Assembly (NCBI GenBank): GCA_035315885.1
Contig: DATFXM010000008.1
Coordinates: forward strand, 20,503 to 84,502
DNA from: DATFXM01 sp035315885
GTDB taxonomy: Bacteria; Acidobacteriota; Blastocatellia; UBA7656
Direction: 5' to 3'
DNA: 64,000 nucleotides
The notes beneath the pieces were generated by a model. It saw only the letters and a list, made by a program, of their open reading frames with translations. It searched no databases and had not been told where the DNA came from. Numbering within the stretch: position 1 is the stretch's first letter; every line of letters begins with the position of its first letter. Positions 26,608-34,034 of this stretch are shown here, piece after piece. A program made the position numbers and the translations under genes.

Positions 26608-27046
26608 AGTGTTGTTCTATCCTCTTTCTGTGTTTTGATCTCTGTGCCTCGGCACAGGAAACTGAAGCGAATTGCAACGAGCGCCCCGGCGTCCCTCGGG
26701 ATGCAGGCGCGTTCATCGCTCAAAGAGATCGCTCAAAAAGAGACCCCCTGCTCAGCCGCCCCATTACGAGCCAGCAAAACAGGGGGTGTTTCTGCGACGC
26801 AAACTTTACTACACCCCCTTACAACTTGCAACTAAAAACTCGCGAAAAACCCGCATTTTTATTGGTCAAAACGGCACCCGCACACCACCGCAACTCCTCT
26901 CCCAACCCCCTCCAACCACCCTTGTTGACTCTTCCCCGGACCGGTGAGACAATGGCGCGGTGTTCGACCGCAGGCCTTTCCGCTGGCTCCCAACGCTTGT
27001 CACCGTTTCGTTTCGATCGAAAACGAAGAAACATGAAGATGGATTC
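26608..27046. other. Divergent spacer between HU and the nuclease-fold gene
   Basis: No gene seen. It contains the 16-bp palindrome CTGTGCCTCGGCACAG (26642-26657), a near-exact direct repeat of GATCGCTCAAA (about 26714-26737) and an 8-bp inverted pair ACCCCCTG/CAGGGGGT (26743-26750, 26780-26787). A candidate promoter for the plus-strand gene is at 26925-26953. An in-frame extension of that gene to 26960 is possible but not preferred. Confidence 0.6.
26925..26953 (+). promoter_or_regulatory. Candidate promoter of the nuclease-fold gene
   Basis: TTGACT (26925-26930), 17 bp, then GACAAT (26948-26953). Initiation near 26960 would leave a leader of about 87 nt before the ATG at 27047. Confidence 0.5.
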
Positions 27047-28036
27047 ATGAAGATGTTGGAGTTTAAACGACCGCAACCGGTGCCAGACAAGAATCAGCCG
27101 AGCCAGCCCAGATGGAACATCGGCATCGATCCAAAACACGTGGCAGCGTACATCGGAGCAGCAATCATCGGTGGATTTGTACTGGGATTCATTGCTTCGC
27201 GACTCATTGCGAGAACGGACGCCGGGCCGCAAACCGGTCGCGAGCAGGCACTGGCAAACCCTGTGCGGCAGGACTCACCAACGGACTCGTCCATCTCCGA
27301 CTTCCACCGTGTAACGAACATAGTTCGCGCTGATACTATCGAGGTCGATCAGATCGGCGTCGTCAGACTCATCGGCGTCGAAACTCCGGATGGCAAGCAG
27401 CCGCGGGAGAGCTACGAAGTTCATGGAAAGAGCGCTCTCGCGTTCGTGGAGAAGAGCCTGTTGAATCAGGAAGTCCGCCTCGAATTCGATTCGGCGAACG
27501 CGTCGAAAGGGAATAAAGATGAGGTGGGACAGACGCTCGCCTATGTGTACACGCGCGATGGGATGATGATCAACTCCGAGCTTGTGAGGCTGGGACTAGC
27601 ATTTGTAAGGGGGTTCGAGCAGTTCCGGGCAAGCAACGATTTCCGCGGGCTTGAACGCGAAGCAGTACAGAATTCACGCGGCGTGTGGGGCTCCGCGTCC
27701 GGGTCGTCGGTAATCTCGCCTTTGGCAAGCACCACGGCTTCCTCTTCAACCTCGAGCTCGTCTTCGTCGACTCGCGACGACAAATCCAAGAAACTGTCGC
27801 CTCTGCCGCCGTCGGCATTTGGCGATAACATTCCTGCATTAACCTCGGGCAGCGGATCTACGGCATCGTCGGCGGAAGCTTCGGTATTTGTGTCCTCTGC
27901 CGATCATATGTACCACAAGGGGGGTTGCGAGCTATTGGACAAGAAAAAGCGCCCGATGACCCTGTCGGAGGCAAGGGCATCGGGATATACAGCTTGCAGC
28001 CGATGCTACGCTTCTACGGTACTGAAAGCACCATGA
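27047..28036 (+). CDS. Membrane-anchored nuclease-fold (SNase-like) protein with C-terminal Cys/His motif
   Basis: 329 residues from the preferred ATG; open to 26960. One transmembrane segment (about 32-53) anchors a staphylococcal-nuclease-like domain (about 85-215) with ADTIEV, VRLIGVETPD and LVRLGLAFVRGF. Asp96 and Arg107 match nuclease positions Asp21 and Arg35, but Glu43 is Asp115 and Arg87 is Gln162, so catalysis is doubtful. A Ser-rich linker (about 216-280) leads to an Ada-type end with His290, Cys294, Cys317 and Cys320 (MYHKGGC, CSRC), which may bind zinc. Fold call good; activity uncertain. Confidence 0.78.
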   Translation: MKMLEFKRPQPVPDKNQPSQPRWNIGIDPKHVAAYIGAAIIGGFVLGFIASRLIARTDAGPQTGREQALANPVRQDSPTDSSISDFHRVTNIVRADTIEVDQIGVVRLIGVETPDGKQPRESYEVHGKSALAFVEKSLLNQEVRLEFDSANASKGNKDEVGQTLAYVYTRDGMMINSELVRLGLAFVRGFEQFRASNDFRGLEREAVQNSRGVWGSASGSSVISPLASTTASSSTSSSSSSTRDDKSKKLSPLPPSAFGDNIPALTSGSGSTASSAEASVFVSSADHMYHKGGCELLDKKKRPMTLSEARASGYTACSRCYASTVLKAP

Positions 28037-28122
28037 GGAGTGCTGAGTTCTGAGTCGGCGCGCCGAACGCAACGAACGCTTCTTAAATCAGAATTCATTA
28101 CTCAGAACTCAGAACTTCCTAC
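28036..28122. repeat. Heptad inverted-repeat element, GTTCTGA type
   Basis: The left arm GTGCTGAGTTCTGAG begins at the upstream stop codon. The right arm is ACTCAGAACTCAGAACTT (28100-28117). The spacer is about 40 nt with a GGCGCGCC palindrome at 28057-28064. Confidence 0.8.
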
Positions 28123-28241
28123 TTGACTCGTGGGTTATACTCTTTCGAGGATTGCCGACTAAGGCCAGCGTCCTTCGCAGGCGGGTAACGCTCAAATTAC
28201 CCGGTAGGCCCCGCGAAAAGAATCCATTCAAGGTTATCTGC

Positions 28242-29033
28242 ATGGCTCCGCGCACCGCTGCTTCACTTCTACTGCTTTCGTTCACTTTTGCCCTGTCTAC
28301 CTCTTCATCTGGTCTTGCCCTGACGAAGGGTCAGAACTCATCGAGCGGCCTTTCATCGAAGCCCAAAGGCTCCGTTCGTACGTCGAGACAGACGGCGGCA
28401 AACGCTGACTCGGGATGTACCCCTTGCGATGCCGCTTCACTCAACGGAGCGTCGTTGCAGCCGGTTTCCCTCTCGACCAGGCCGCCCGCACGACGTACTC
28501 GGGGGCGAGCCTCGAGAAAGACGGTGACCGTTCCGTGTCATCCGAAGGGCTACGTTGATCCCAAGATAGCCAGAAACTACCAGACTGCGATGCGCGAGAT
28601 GAAGCACGCAGGTCTCACTCCGCACGTCACAAGTACCTGGCGTTCGTCCGCAGCTCAAGCTGAGATGCGAAGATGTTCGCTGAACAGGCGCTGCCGGGCG
28701 CGGCGTGGGATTTATTCGGCGAATCCATCGGGGCAATCGCTGCACGAGGCCGGTCTGGCGGTGGACATCGCGGGCGTTGCCGGCGGAAGGCGCGGAAGCA
28801 AGCGCCTGACGGCTCGCGGCCGCCGCATTGTTCGGATAATGGAGAAGAATGGCTTTGATTGGCGCTATGGGATGGCAGATCCTGCTCACTTCGAGACCGA
28901 TCCCCGCAAGGTCGGCTATCGGAATCTCTCGCAAGCGATACGGCGCAGCCAGACGACCTGCCAGGTTAAGCTTGCAACCGCTCAAAAGGTACGTAAGAGA
29001 TCAAGGTCCAACTCCACAAGAGCGGCGGCATGA
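28242..29033 (+). CDS. M15-family D-Ala-D-Ala carboxypeptidase-like protein
   Basis: 263-residue secreted zinc peptidase candidate that would trim cell-wall peptides. It has a signal sequence (about 1-27), a basic low-complexity linker (about 28-95) and an M15/VanY-type domain with the zinc ligands His168 and Asp175 (SLHEAGLAVDI) and His216 (DPAHFE). Four Cys around 59-62, 99 and 145-151 may form disulphides. The ATG at 28242 has AAGG eight bases upstream; a longer frame from 28152 lacks a signal peptide and is rejected. Confidence 0.85.
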   Translation: MAPRTAASLLLLSFTFALSTSSSGLALTKGQNSSSGLSSKPKGSVRTSRQTAANADSGCTPCDAASLNGASLQPVSLSTRPPARRTRGRASRKTVTVPCHPKGYVDPKIARNYQTAMREMKHAGLTPHVTSTWRSSAAQAEMRRCSLNRRCRARRGIYSANPSGQSLHEAGLAVDIAGVAGGRRGSKRLTARGRRIVRIMEKNGFDWRYGMADPAHFETDPRKVGYRNLSQAIRRSQTTCQVKLATAQKVRKRSRSNSTRAAA

Positions 29034-29036
29034 AGT

Positions 29037-29061
29037 AGTTCTGAGTCCCGAGTTCTGAGTT
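29037..29061. repeat. Single heptad arm, GTTCTGA type
   Basis: AGTTCTGAGTCCCGAGTTCT and a further GAG unit, period 7, directly after the M15 stop. No right arm was found within 200 bp, so this is an orphan arm. Confidence 0.7.
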
Positions 29062-29161
29062 TTGTTAGTCTAACCCTCAAGCGGCGATCGACAAGCTCTC
29101 GGGAGTTGTGCAGCATTCTTGAGCTGCGTTTGAGAGGGTGTTCCACTAAAAACAATCCAAT

Positions 29162-29190
29162 TTGACTTCGAATTAGGCCAACAATAGAAT
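29162..29190 (+). promoter_or_regulatory. Promoter of the sodium:solute symporter gene
   Basis: TTGACT (29162-29167), a 17-bp spacer, then TAGAAT (29185-29190). It is close to the sigma-70 consensus and 55 bp ahead of the start codon. Confidence 0.7.
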
Positions 29191-29244
29191 CCCCGCCGAG
29201 ATTTTCTAGTCCCCCTAAGTCAGCTAAAGCCTCGAGGAGGCGCA

Positions 29245-31038
29245 TTGAAGCTAACCACTCTCGACTGGTCGATAATTGCAGCTTATTTTCTGTTCAATCT
29301 GGGCATCGGTATCTACTACGCACGCCGCGCAAGAGGCAGCACCTCGGAATTCTTCTTGTCCGGACGTGACGTGCCGTGGTGGCTTGCCGGCACTTCAATG
29401 GTAGCCACCACCTTCGCCGCGGACACACCGCTGGCGGTGACCGGCTTCGTCGCTAAGGGAGGCATCGCCGGCAACTGGCTGTGGTGGAACCTGGTGATGA
29501 GCGGCATACTCACCGTCTTTCTCTATGCCCGCCTTTGGCGCCGAGCCGGTGTTATGACCGATATCGAGTTCACCGAGTTGCGTTATTCGGGAGCTCCCGC
29601 GGCATTCTTGCGCGGCTTTCGAGCGTTGTATCTTGGGCTGCCGATCAATTGCATCATCATGGGCTGGGTAAACCTGGCCATGGTGAAAATACTCGAGAAC
29701 ACGCTCGGCTTGGACAAGAAACAGGCCCTCCTGGTCGTAATCGGGATACTCATATTCACGGCGTTCTACACGACGATCTCTGGTCTGTGGGGGGTGCTTG
29801 TCACCGATTTGTTCCAGTTTGTGCTTAAGATGGGAATGGTGATCGTCCTGGCCATCCTGGCGGTCAGGGCAGTCGGCGGAATGGATGCTCTCAAGGTAAA
29901 GGTTGCGGCGCTGGACCCTTCGGGCGGCGACCAGTCCTGGAGACTCGCTTTTTTTCCGTCATGGGATTCAGCGTGGATGCCTGCGATTACTTTGTTCAGC
30001 TACCTGGCGGTGATCTGGTGGGCCTCCTGGTACCCTGGAGCCGAGCCTGGAGGCGGCGGTTATGTCGCTCAGCGAATCTTCTCTTCAAAGGACGAGCGTC
30101 ACGGGTTGCTGGCTACGCTTTGGTTTAACGTAGCTCATTACGCTTTACGCCCCTGGCCGTGGATCCTCACCGCCCTTGCGTCGCTGGTTCTTTATCCTGA
30201 GCTGAAGGACAAAGAGGCGGGATACATTCAGACGCTCATGGATCCCGGGGTCTTCCCGGTCTATCTGCGAGGCTTCATGCTCGCAGCGTTCGCCGCCGCT
30301 TATATGTCGACGATAGGGACCCAGCTCAACTGGGGAGCGTCGTACGTCATAAACGACTTTTATCGACGGTTCCTGGTCAGGGACTCGAAGGAGCGCCACT
30401 ATGTGATCGTTTCTCAGATCGTGACGGTCTGTTTAATGATTATCTCCCTGATCGTGACCTTCTATCTCGAGTCGATAGGCAAGGCGTGGAAGATTCTGCT
30501 CGTAACCGGCGCCGGGACTGGCACGGTTCTCCTGTTGAGGTGGTTCTGGTGGCGTATCAACGCGTGGTCCGAGGTATCCGCGATGGTGGCCGCTGCGACG
30601 TGCTCCTTATTCCTGCAGCTGAACTTCAAGTGGGACAGCGATGAGCCGCGACAGTTCGCCTATATCCTTCTGATCACGGTCGGGTTCACCACGCTGGTCT
30701 GGCTTGTCACGACGTTTCTGACGAGGCCTGAACCGGAGGAAAAGCTCAAGGACTTCTATCGCCGAGTGCACCCTCAAGGTCCCGGTTGGGGACGTATCGC
30801 TGGCGCGGCCGCAACCCAGACGAGACCTGAGGGCGGCAGTCTTGGTTTGCAACTGGTCAATTGGGTGCTGGGGTGTGTCTTGATTTATTCACTGCTGTTC
30901 GGCATCGGCTACGTCATTTTTGGAAGTCGGGTGAGGGGCATCATCTGGATCGGCGTGGGGGTTTTGGCGGCTGTCCTGATATCCCGAAATCTCGACCGTA
31001 CTGGATGGCGATCGGCATCGCAGGAAGTCACGCAGTAG
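29245..31038 (+). CDS. Sodium:solute symporter (SSS) family transporter
   Basis: 597-residue inner-membrane transporter with about 13 hydrophobic segments. It opens LDWSIIAAYFLFNLGIGIYYARRARGS and carries FFLSGRDVPWWLAGTSMVATTFAADTPLAVTG, the sodium-site region of this family. Substrate is not evident. The TTG start is supported by GAGGAGG at 29234-29240, four bases upstream. A secreted NagZ-type enzyme begins 29 bp downstream, so the substrate may be an amino sugar or muropeptide fragment (inference). Confidence 0.88.
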   Translation: MKLTTLDWSIIAAYFLFNLGIGIYYARRARGSTSEFFLSGRDVPWWLAGTSMVATTFAADTPLAVTGFVAKGGIAGNWLWWNLVMSGILTVFLYARLWRRAGVMTDIEFTELRYSGAPAAFLRGFRALYLGLPINCIIMGWVNLAMVKILENTLGLDKKQALLVVIGILIFTAFYTTISGLWGVLVTDLFQFVLKMGMVIVLAILAVRAVGGMDALKVKVAALDPSGGDQSWRLAFFPSWDSAWMPAITLFSYLAVIWWASWYPGAEPGGGGYVAQRIFSSKDERHGLLATLWFNVAHYALRPWPWILTALASLVLYPELKDKEAGYIQTLMDPGVFPVYLRGFMLAAFAAAYMSTIGTQLNWGASYVINDFYRRFLVRDSKERHYVIVSQIVTVCLMIISLIVTFYLESIGKAWKILLVTGAGTGTVLLLRWFWWRINAWSEVSAMVAAATCSLFLQLNFKWDSDEPRQFAYILLITVGFTTLVWLVTTFLTRPEPEEKLKDFYRRVHPQGPGWGRIAGAAATQTRPEGGSLGLQLVNWVLGCVLIYSLLFGIGYVIFGSRVRGIIWIGVGVLAAVLISRNLDRTGWRSASQEVTQ

Positions 31039-31067
31039 AGCTGGAATCGAAAGTCTGGGAGAGGGCC

Positions 31068-32855
31068 TTGAGAATCCGATCATCATCTTGCCTGCGCGTC
31101 TGGGTCTCACTGATTCTTGCCGCGGCATTGACCGTGGCCGCCACGCCTTCAGCTTACACGCAGACGAATCCGATATCTTCCACGAGAGAGGCCAGTCAGT
31201 CCTGGTGCGAGAAGACTCTCGCGTCCATGACGCTGGACGAAAAAATCGGGCAGTTGATCGTGCCCGCAGTAGTTGGAATGTTCCTCGGACAGGACAGCGA
31301 CACTTACAAGCAGATCGCGCGCGACATCATTGAGTTTCACGTCGGCGGCTACCACATGCTGGGCGAGGCGAATTATTTGCACGAGCCGGCAGGCGTCGCG
31401 TTGTTGATCAATCATCTGCAGCAGCTTGCAAAGGTGCCGCTTTGGATTACCGCAGATTTTGAGGGTGGCGTTGGAGCGAGGTATCTGGGCGCTACGCGTC
31501 TGCCTCGGGCGATGGCGATCGGGGCTACCGGCGATCCGGAGAGTGCGGCAACCGCCGGCCGGATAGCCGGCGAGGAAGCGCGGGCACTCGGGTTTCAGGT
31601 CAATTTCTATCCGGTGGTTGACGTGAACAACAATCCGAGGAACCCGATCATAAACATTCGCTCTTTCGGCTCTGATCCGGCGCTGGTATCGCGAATGGCT
31701 CAGGCTTATATTCGCGGGTTGCAGTCGGCCAATGTGATGGCAACGGCCAAGCATTTTCCTGGTCACGGCGACACCTCTACCGACTCGCATATGGAGTTAC
31801 CGGTCGTCGATGTCGATCGTTCACGTCTGGAGTCGGTGGAGCTCCCGCCGTTCAAAGCCGCGGTACAAGCTGGTGTGGGCGGAGTGATGAGCGCGCACAT
31901 TGCGTTGCCGCAAATCGAGCCGGACCGGGTTCCCGCTACGCTTTCGGCGAGGATGCTGACGGGAGTGCTGAGAGAAGAACTGAACTTTCGAGGAGTGATT
32001 TTTACTGACGCGTTGAACATGCGTGGCGTTGCTGCTCACTACAGTGATGGGGATGCGGCGGTGCGAGCGCTCAAGGCAGGAGCGGATGTCCTGCTCTATC
32101 CGGCGAATGTAGAGAAGGCCTTTCTTGGAGTCAAACGGGCGGTTCAATCCGGCGAGGTAAGCGAGTCGCGAATAGACGATTCAGTCAGGAGAATACTTGC
32201 GGCAAAAGCAAAGCTGGGCCTTGATAAGAACCGATTCTCAGACCTCGACAAACTCGATAGGGTTCTGGGCAGCAGCGAGCATCAGCGTGCGGCTCAGCAG
32301 ATCATGGACAGCGCTATCACGCTTGTTCGCGACAACCGCGACGTGCTTCCGCTGAAGCTATCGCCCAACTATCGTGTTCTGGCGTTGACGATCACCGATA
32401 ACAGCGAGGGGTGGCGGGAGAACTCGCCGGGCAAAACGTTTCTCGCAGGTCTCATCAAGCGGCATCCCAGGACTGCAAGCGTCTACGTCACTGACAGGAC
32501 TCCTGCGGCCGAGCTGGAAGTAATAAACAAGCTTGCGGCGTTTTCAGACGTGGTGATCGTGAACGCGTTCATCAAGGTCGCAGCTTACAAGGGATCGATC
32601 GATTTAAGCGAAGCCGAGTTGAACCTGCTGAAGCAATTGTCCGCGCTGAACAAGCCGTTCGCGTTCATCTTGTACGGAAGTCCCTATCTGATTTCTTTTG
32701 TTCCCGAGCTGCCTTCCTACATTCTGGTGTACGAATACTATCCGGGTGCAGAAGATGCGGCGTTGCGGTGCGTGCTTGGGGAGACCCCGTTTCGCGGTCG
32801 ATTGCCGATCGAGTTGCCGGGGTTCTACAGTCTGGGCCACGGCTTGTTGAAATGA
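31068..32855 (+). CDS. Secreted glycoside hydrolase family 3 beta-N-acetylhexosaminidase (NagZ-type)
   Basis: 595-residue GH3 enzyme expected to release N-acetylglucosamine from peptidoglycan fragments. A signal peptide (about 1-30) is followed by the barrel domain with the NagZ His/Asp motif KHFPGHGDTSTDSH (about 228-241) and the nucleophile Asp314 in VIFTDALNMRG. A C-terminal GH3 domain (about 395-595) makes it longer than the cytoplasmic NagZ of Enterobacteria. TTG at 31068, preceded by GGGAGAGGG, gives a proper signal peptide; the upstream open frame overlaps the transporter gene and is rejected. The stop TGA falls in the heptad tract. Confidence 0.88.
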   Translation: MRIRSSSCLRVWVSLILAAALTVAATPSAYTQTNPISSTREASQSWCEKTLASMTLDEKIGQLIVPAVVGMFLGQDSDTYKQIARDIIEFHVGGYHMLGEANYLHEPAGVALLINHLQQLAKVPLWITADFEGGVGARYLGATRLPRAMAIGATGDPESAATAGRIAGEEARALGFQVNFYPVVDVNNNPRNPIINIRSFGSDPALVSRMAQAYIRGLQSANVMATAKHFPGHGDTSTDSHMELPVVDVDRSRLESVELPPFKAAVQAGVGGVMSAHIALPQIEPDRVPATLSARMLTGVLREELNFRGVIFTDALNMRGVAAHYSDGDAAVRALKAGADVLLYPANVEKAFLGVKRAVQSGEVSESRIDDSVRRILAAKAKLGLDKNRFSDLDKLDRVLGSSEHQRAAQQIMDSAITLVRDNRDVLPLKLSPNYRVLALTITDNSEGWRENSPGKTFLAGLIKRHPRTASVYVTDRTPAAELEVINKLAAFSDVVIVNAFIKVAAYKGSIDLSEAELNLLKQLSALNKPFAFILYGSPYLISFVPELPSYILVYEYYPGAEDAALRCVLGETPFRGRLPIELPGFYSLGHGLLK

Positions 32856-32993
32856 GTTCTGAGTTTCGGGTTTCTAGTTCCTGGTTTCGTTCATGGCCTC
32901 TTGCCCTTCCTCTGTTCTGAGTCGAACACTCTTGTGACCGGACACTCCACGGTCGAACCAGAAACCAAGAACCAGAAACCCGAAACCCAGAAG
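32852..32993. repeat. Heptad inverted-repeat element, GTTTCGG type
   Basis: The left arm (32852-32887) combines GTTCTGA, GTTTCGG, GTTTCTA and GTTCCTG units. The right arm (32952-32992) carries the mirrored AGAAACC, AAGAACC, AGAAACC, CGAAACC units. The spacer is about 64 nt. It starts at the stop of the GH3 gene. Confidence 0.8.
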
Positions 32994-33084
32994 TTTAGTA
33001 ATCAGTACCTCTTGACCGCCTGCATTCGATTCGTGCAGCATAACAATCGGATTCACCAACCGGCTTGATATCCGATTTAGTGCA

Positions 33085-33489
33085 ATGGACGAGCTAGAGG
33101 AACAACGAATCTTTACGCTAAGCGAGGCGCGCGGACTCCTTCCGAAACTTCGTATGCTTCTGACGCGGGTTGGCACGGAGCGAGGTGCGCTGCTGGATAT
33201 GCGCCTCGAAATCGACAAGGCCCGTGAGAAAGCCGACCTGGGCGGTGGGAGCCCGATCGGCCCGCGTTACCTGAAACATATGATTCGCTTCAGCGAGGCG
33301 GTACAGGAAATTCAATATCTCGGTGTACTGATCAAGGACTATCGCACCGGTCTGGTGGATTTTCCTTACGAGCGTGACGGCCGAATCGTCTATCTGTGCT
33401 GGAAGGCTGACGAAGACGAGATCGGCTGGTGGCACGAGGTCGAATCAGGCTTCGCGGGCAGACAACCGGTTACGGACGAATTCGATTGA
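33085..33489 (+). CDS. DUF2203 family protein
   Basis: 134-residue soluble protein with the DUF2203 pattern: RIFTLSEARGLLPKLRMLL at the start, GVLIKDYRTGLVDFP in the middle, and VYLCWKADEDEIGWWHEVESGFAGRQPV near the end. The C-terminal CWK--E--I-WWH--E-GF-GR block is diagnostic. Function is unknown. It lies just after a repeat element, with no obvious operon partner. Confidence 0.85.
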   Translation: MDELEEQRIFTLSEARGLLPKLRMLLTRVGTERGALLDMRLEIDKAREKADLGGGSPIGPRYLKHMIRFSEAVQEIQYLGVLIKDYRTGLVDFPYERDGRIVYLCWKADEDEIGWWHEVESGFAGRQPVTDEFD

Positions 33490-33621
33490 GCCTCGGCCGC
33501 GTTTGCGACGACTTATTCGTTCGCTGGATAGAGAACCAGATTCCAAGCTTGCTCGATTTTTTGGGACAGCGGGAGGGATAATGGCGCCGGCAATTATCGC
33601 GAGCTGCTAACCTTGAGTTCG

Positions 33622-33852
33622 TTACCTTGAGCCGCCTGGCTGCTCGCGCCGGTCTTCCTCGCGGTACTTCGGCTCGTAGTCGCGATACCGTTTCTCCTCA
33701 ATTTCCTTCTGCTCATCGCCGCGCATCCCGGCCTTGAAGTTTCGAATTCCTTCGCCGAGTCCCTTCGCCAGTTCGGGAATACGGCGCGCTCCGAACAAAA
33801 CAATTATTATCAGCGCGATGATTAGTAACTCGGGCATTCCAAGTGGACCCAT
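33622..33852 (-). CDS. tatA: Sec-independent translocase subunit TatA/TatE family
   Basis: 76-residue Tat component. One N-terminal membrane helix (MPELLIIALIIIVLFGARRIPELAKGLGEGI) is followed by the conserved FGARRIPEL hinge, an amphipathic helix and a charged tail. It would form the pore for folded proteins; tatC is not in the window. TAAGGAGT lies eight bases before the ATG. The last residues GSR run close to the preceding spacer. Confidence 0.93.
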   Translation of the reverse strand: MGPLGMPELLIIALIIIVLFGARRIPELAKGLGEGIRNFKAGMRGDEQKEIEEKRYRDYEPKYREEDRREQPGGSR

Positions 33853-34034
33853 TGCGATTACTCCTTAAATGTACGACTTCAGACGAACTGGATTGTAGAC
33901 TTCGCTTCAAACGCTGTCAAACAGCCGCTTGGTTCCAGTCCCTCATTTCTGTTAATATACAGCACGAAAAAGCAGAATTTCCGGGTTTCTGCGGTTCGCC
34001 AGCAAAGCGTCGTGTTTGACAATAGCGCCTGATA

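Noticed and set aside
29034..29244. Possible tRNA or small RNA in the spacer before the symporter
   Set aside because: No cloverleaf or T-loop sequence could be built; only a heptad arm and a promoter are seen.
30861..31067. N-terminal extension of the NagZ-type enzyme overlapping the transporter gene
   Set aside because: It would bury the signal peptide about 75 residues inside and overlap the transporter by 178 bp. TTG at 31068 has a ribosome site.
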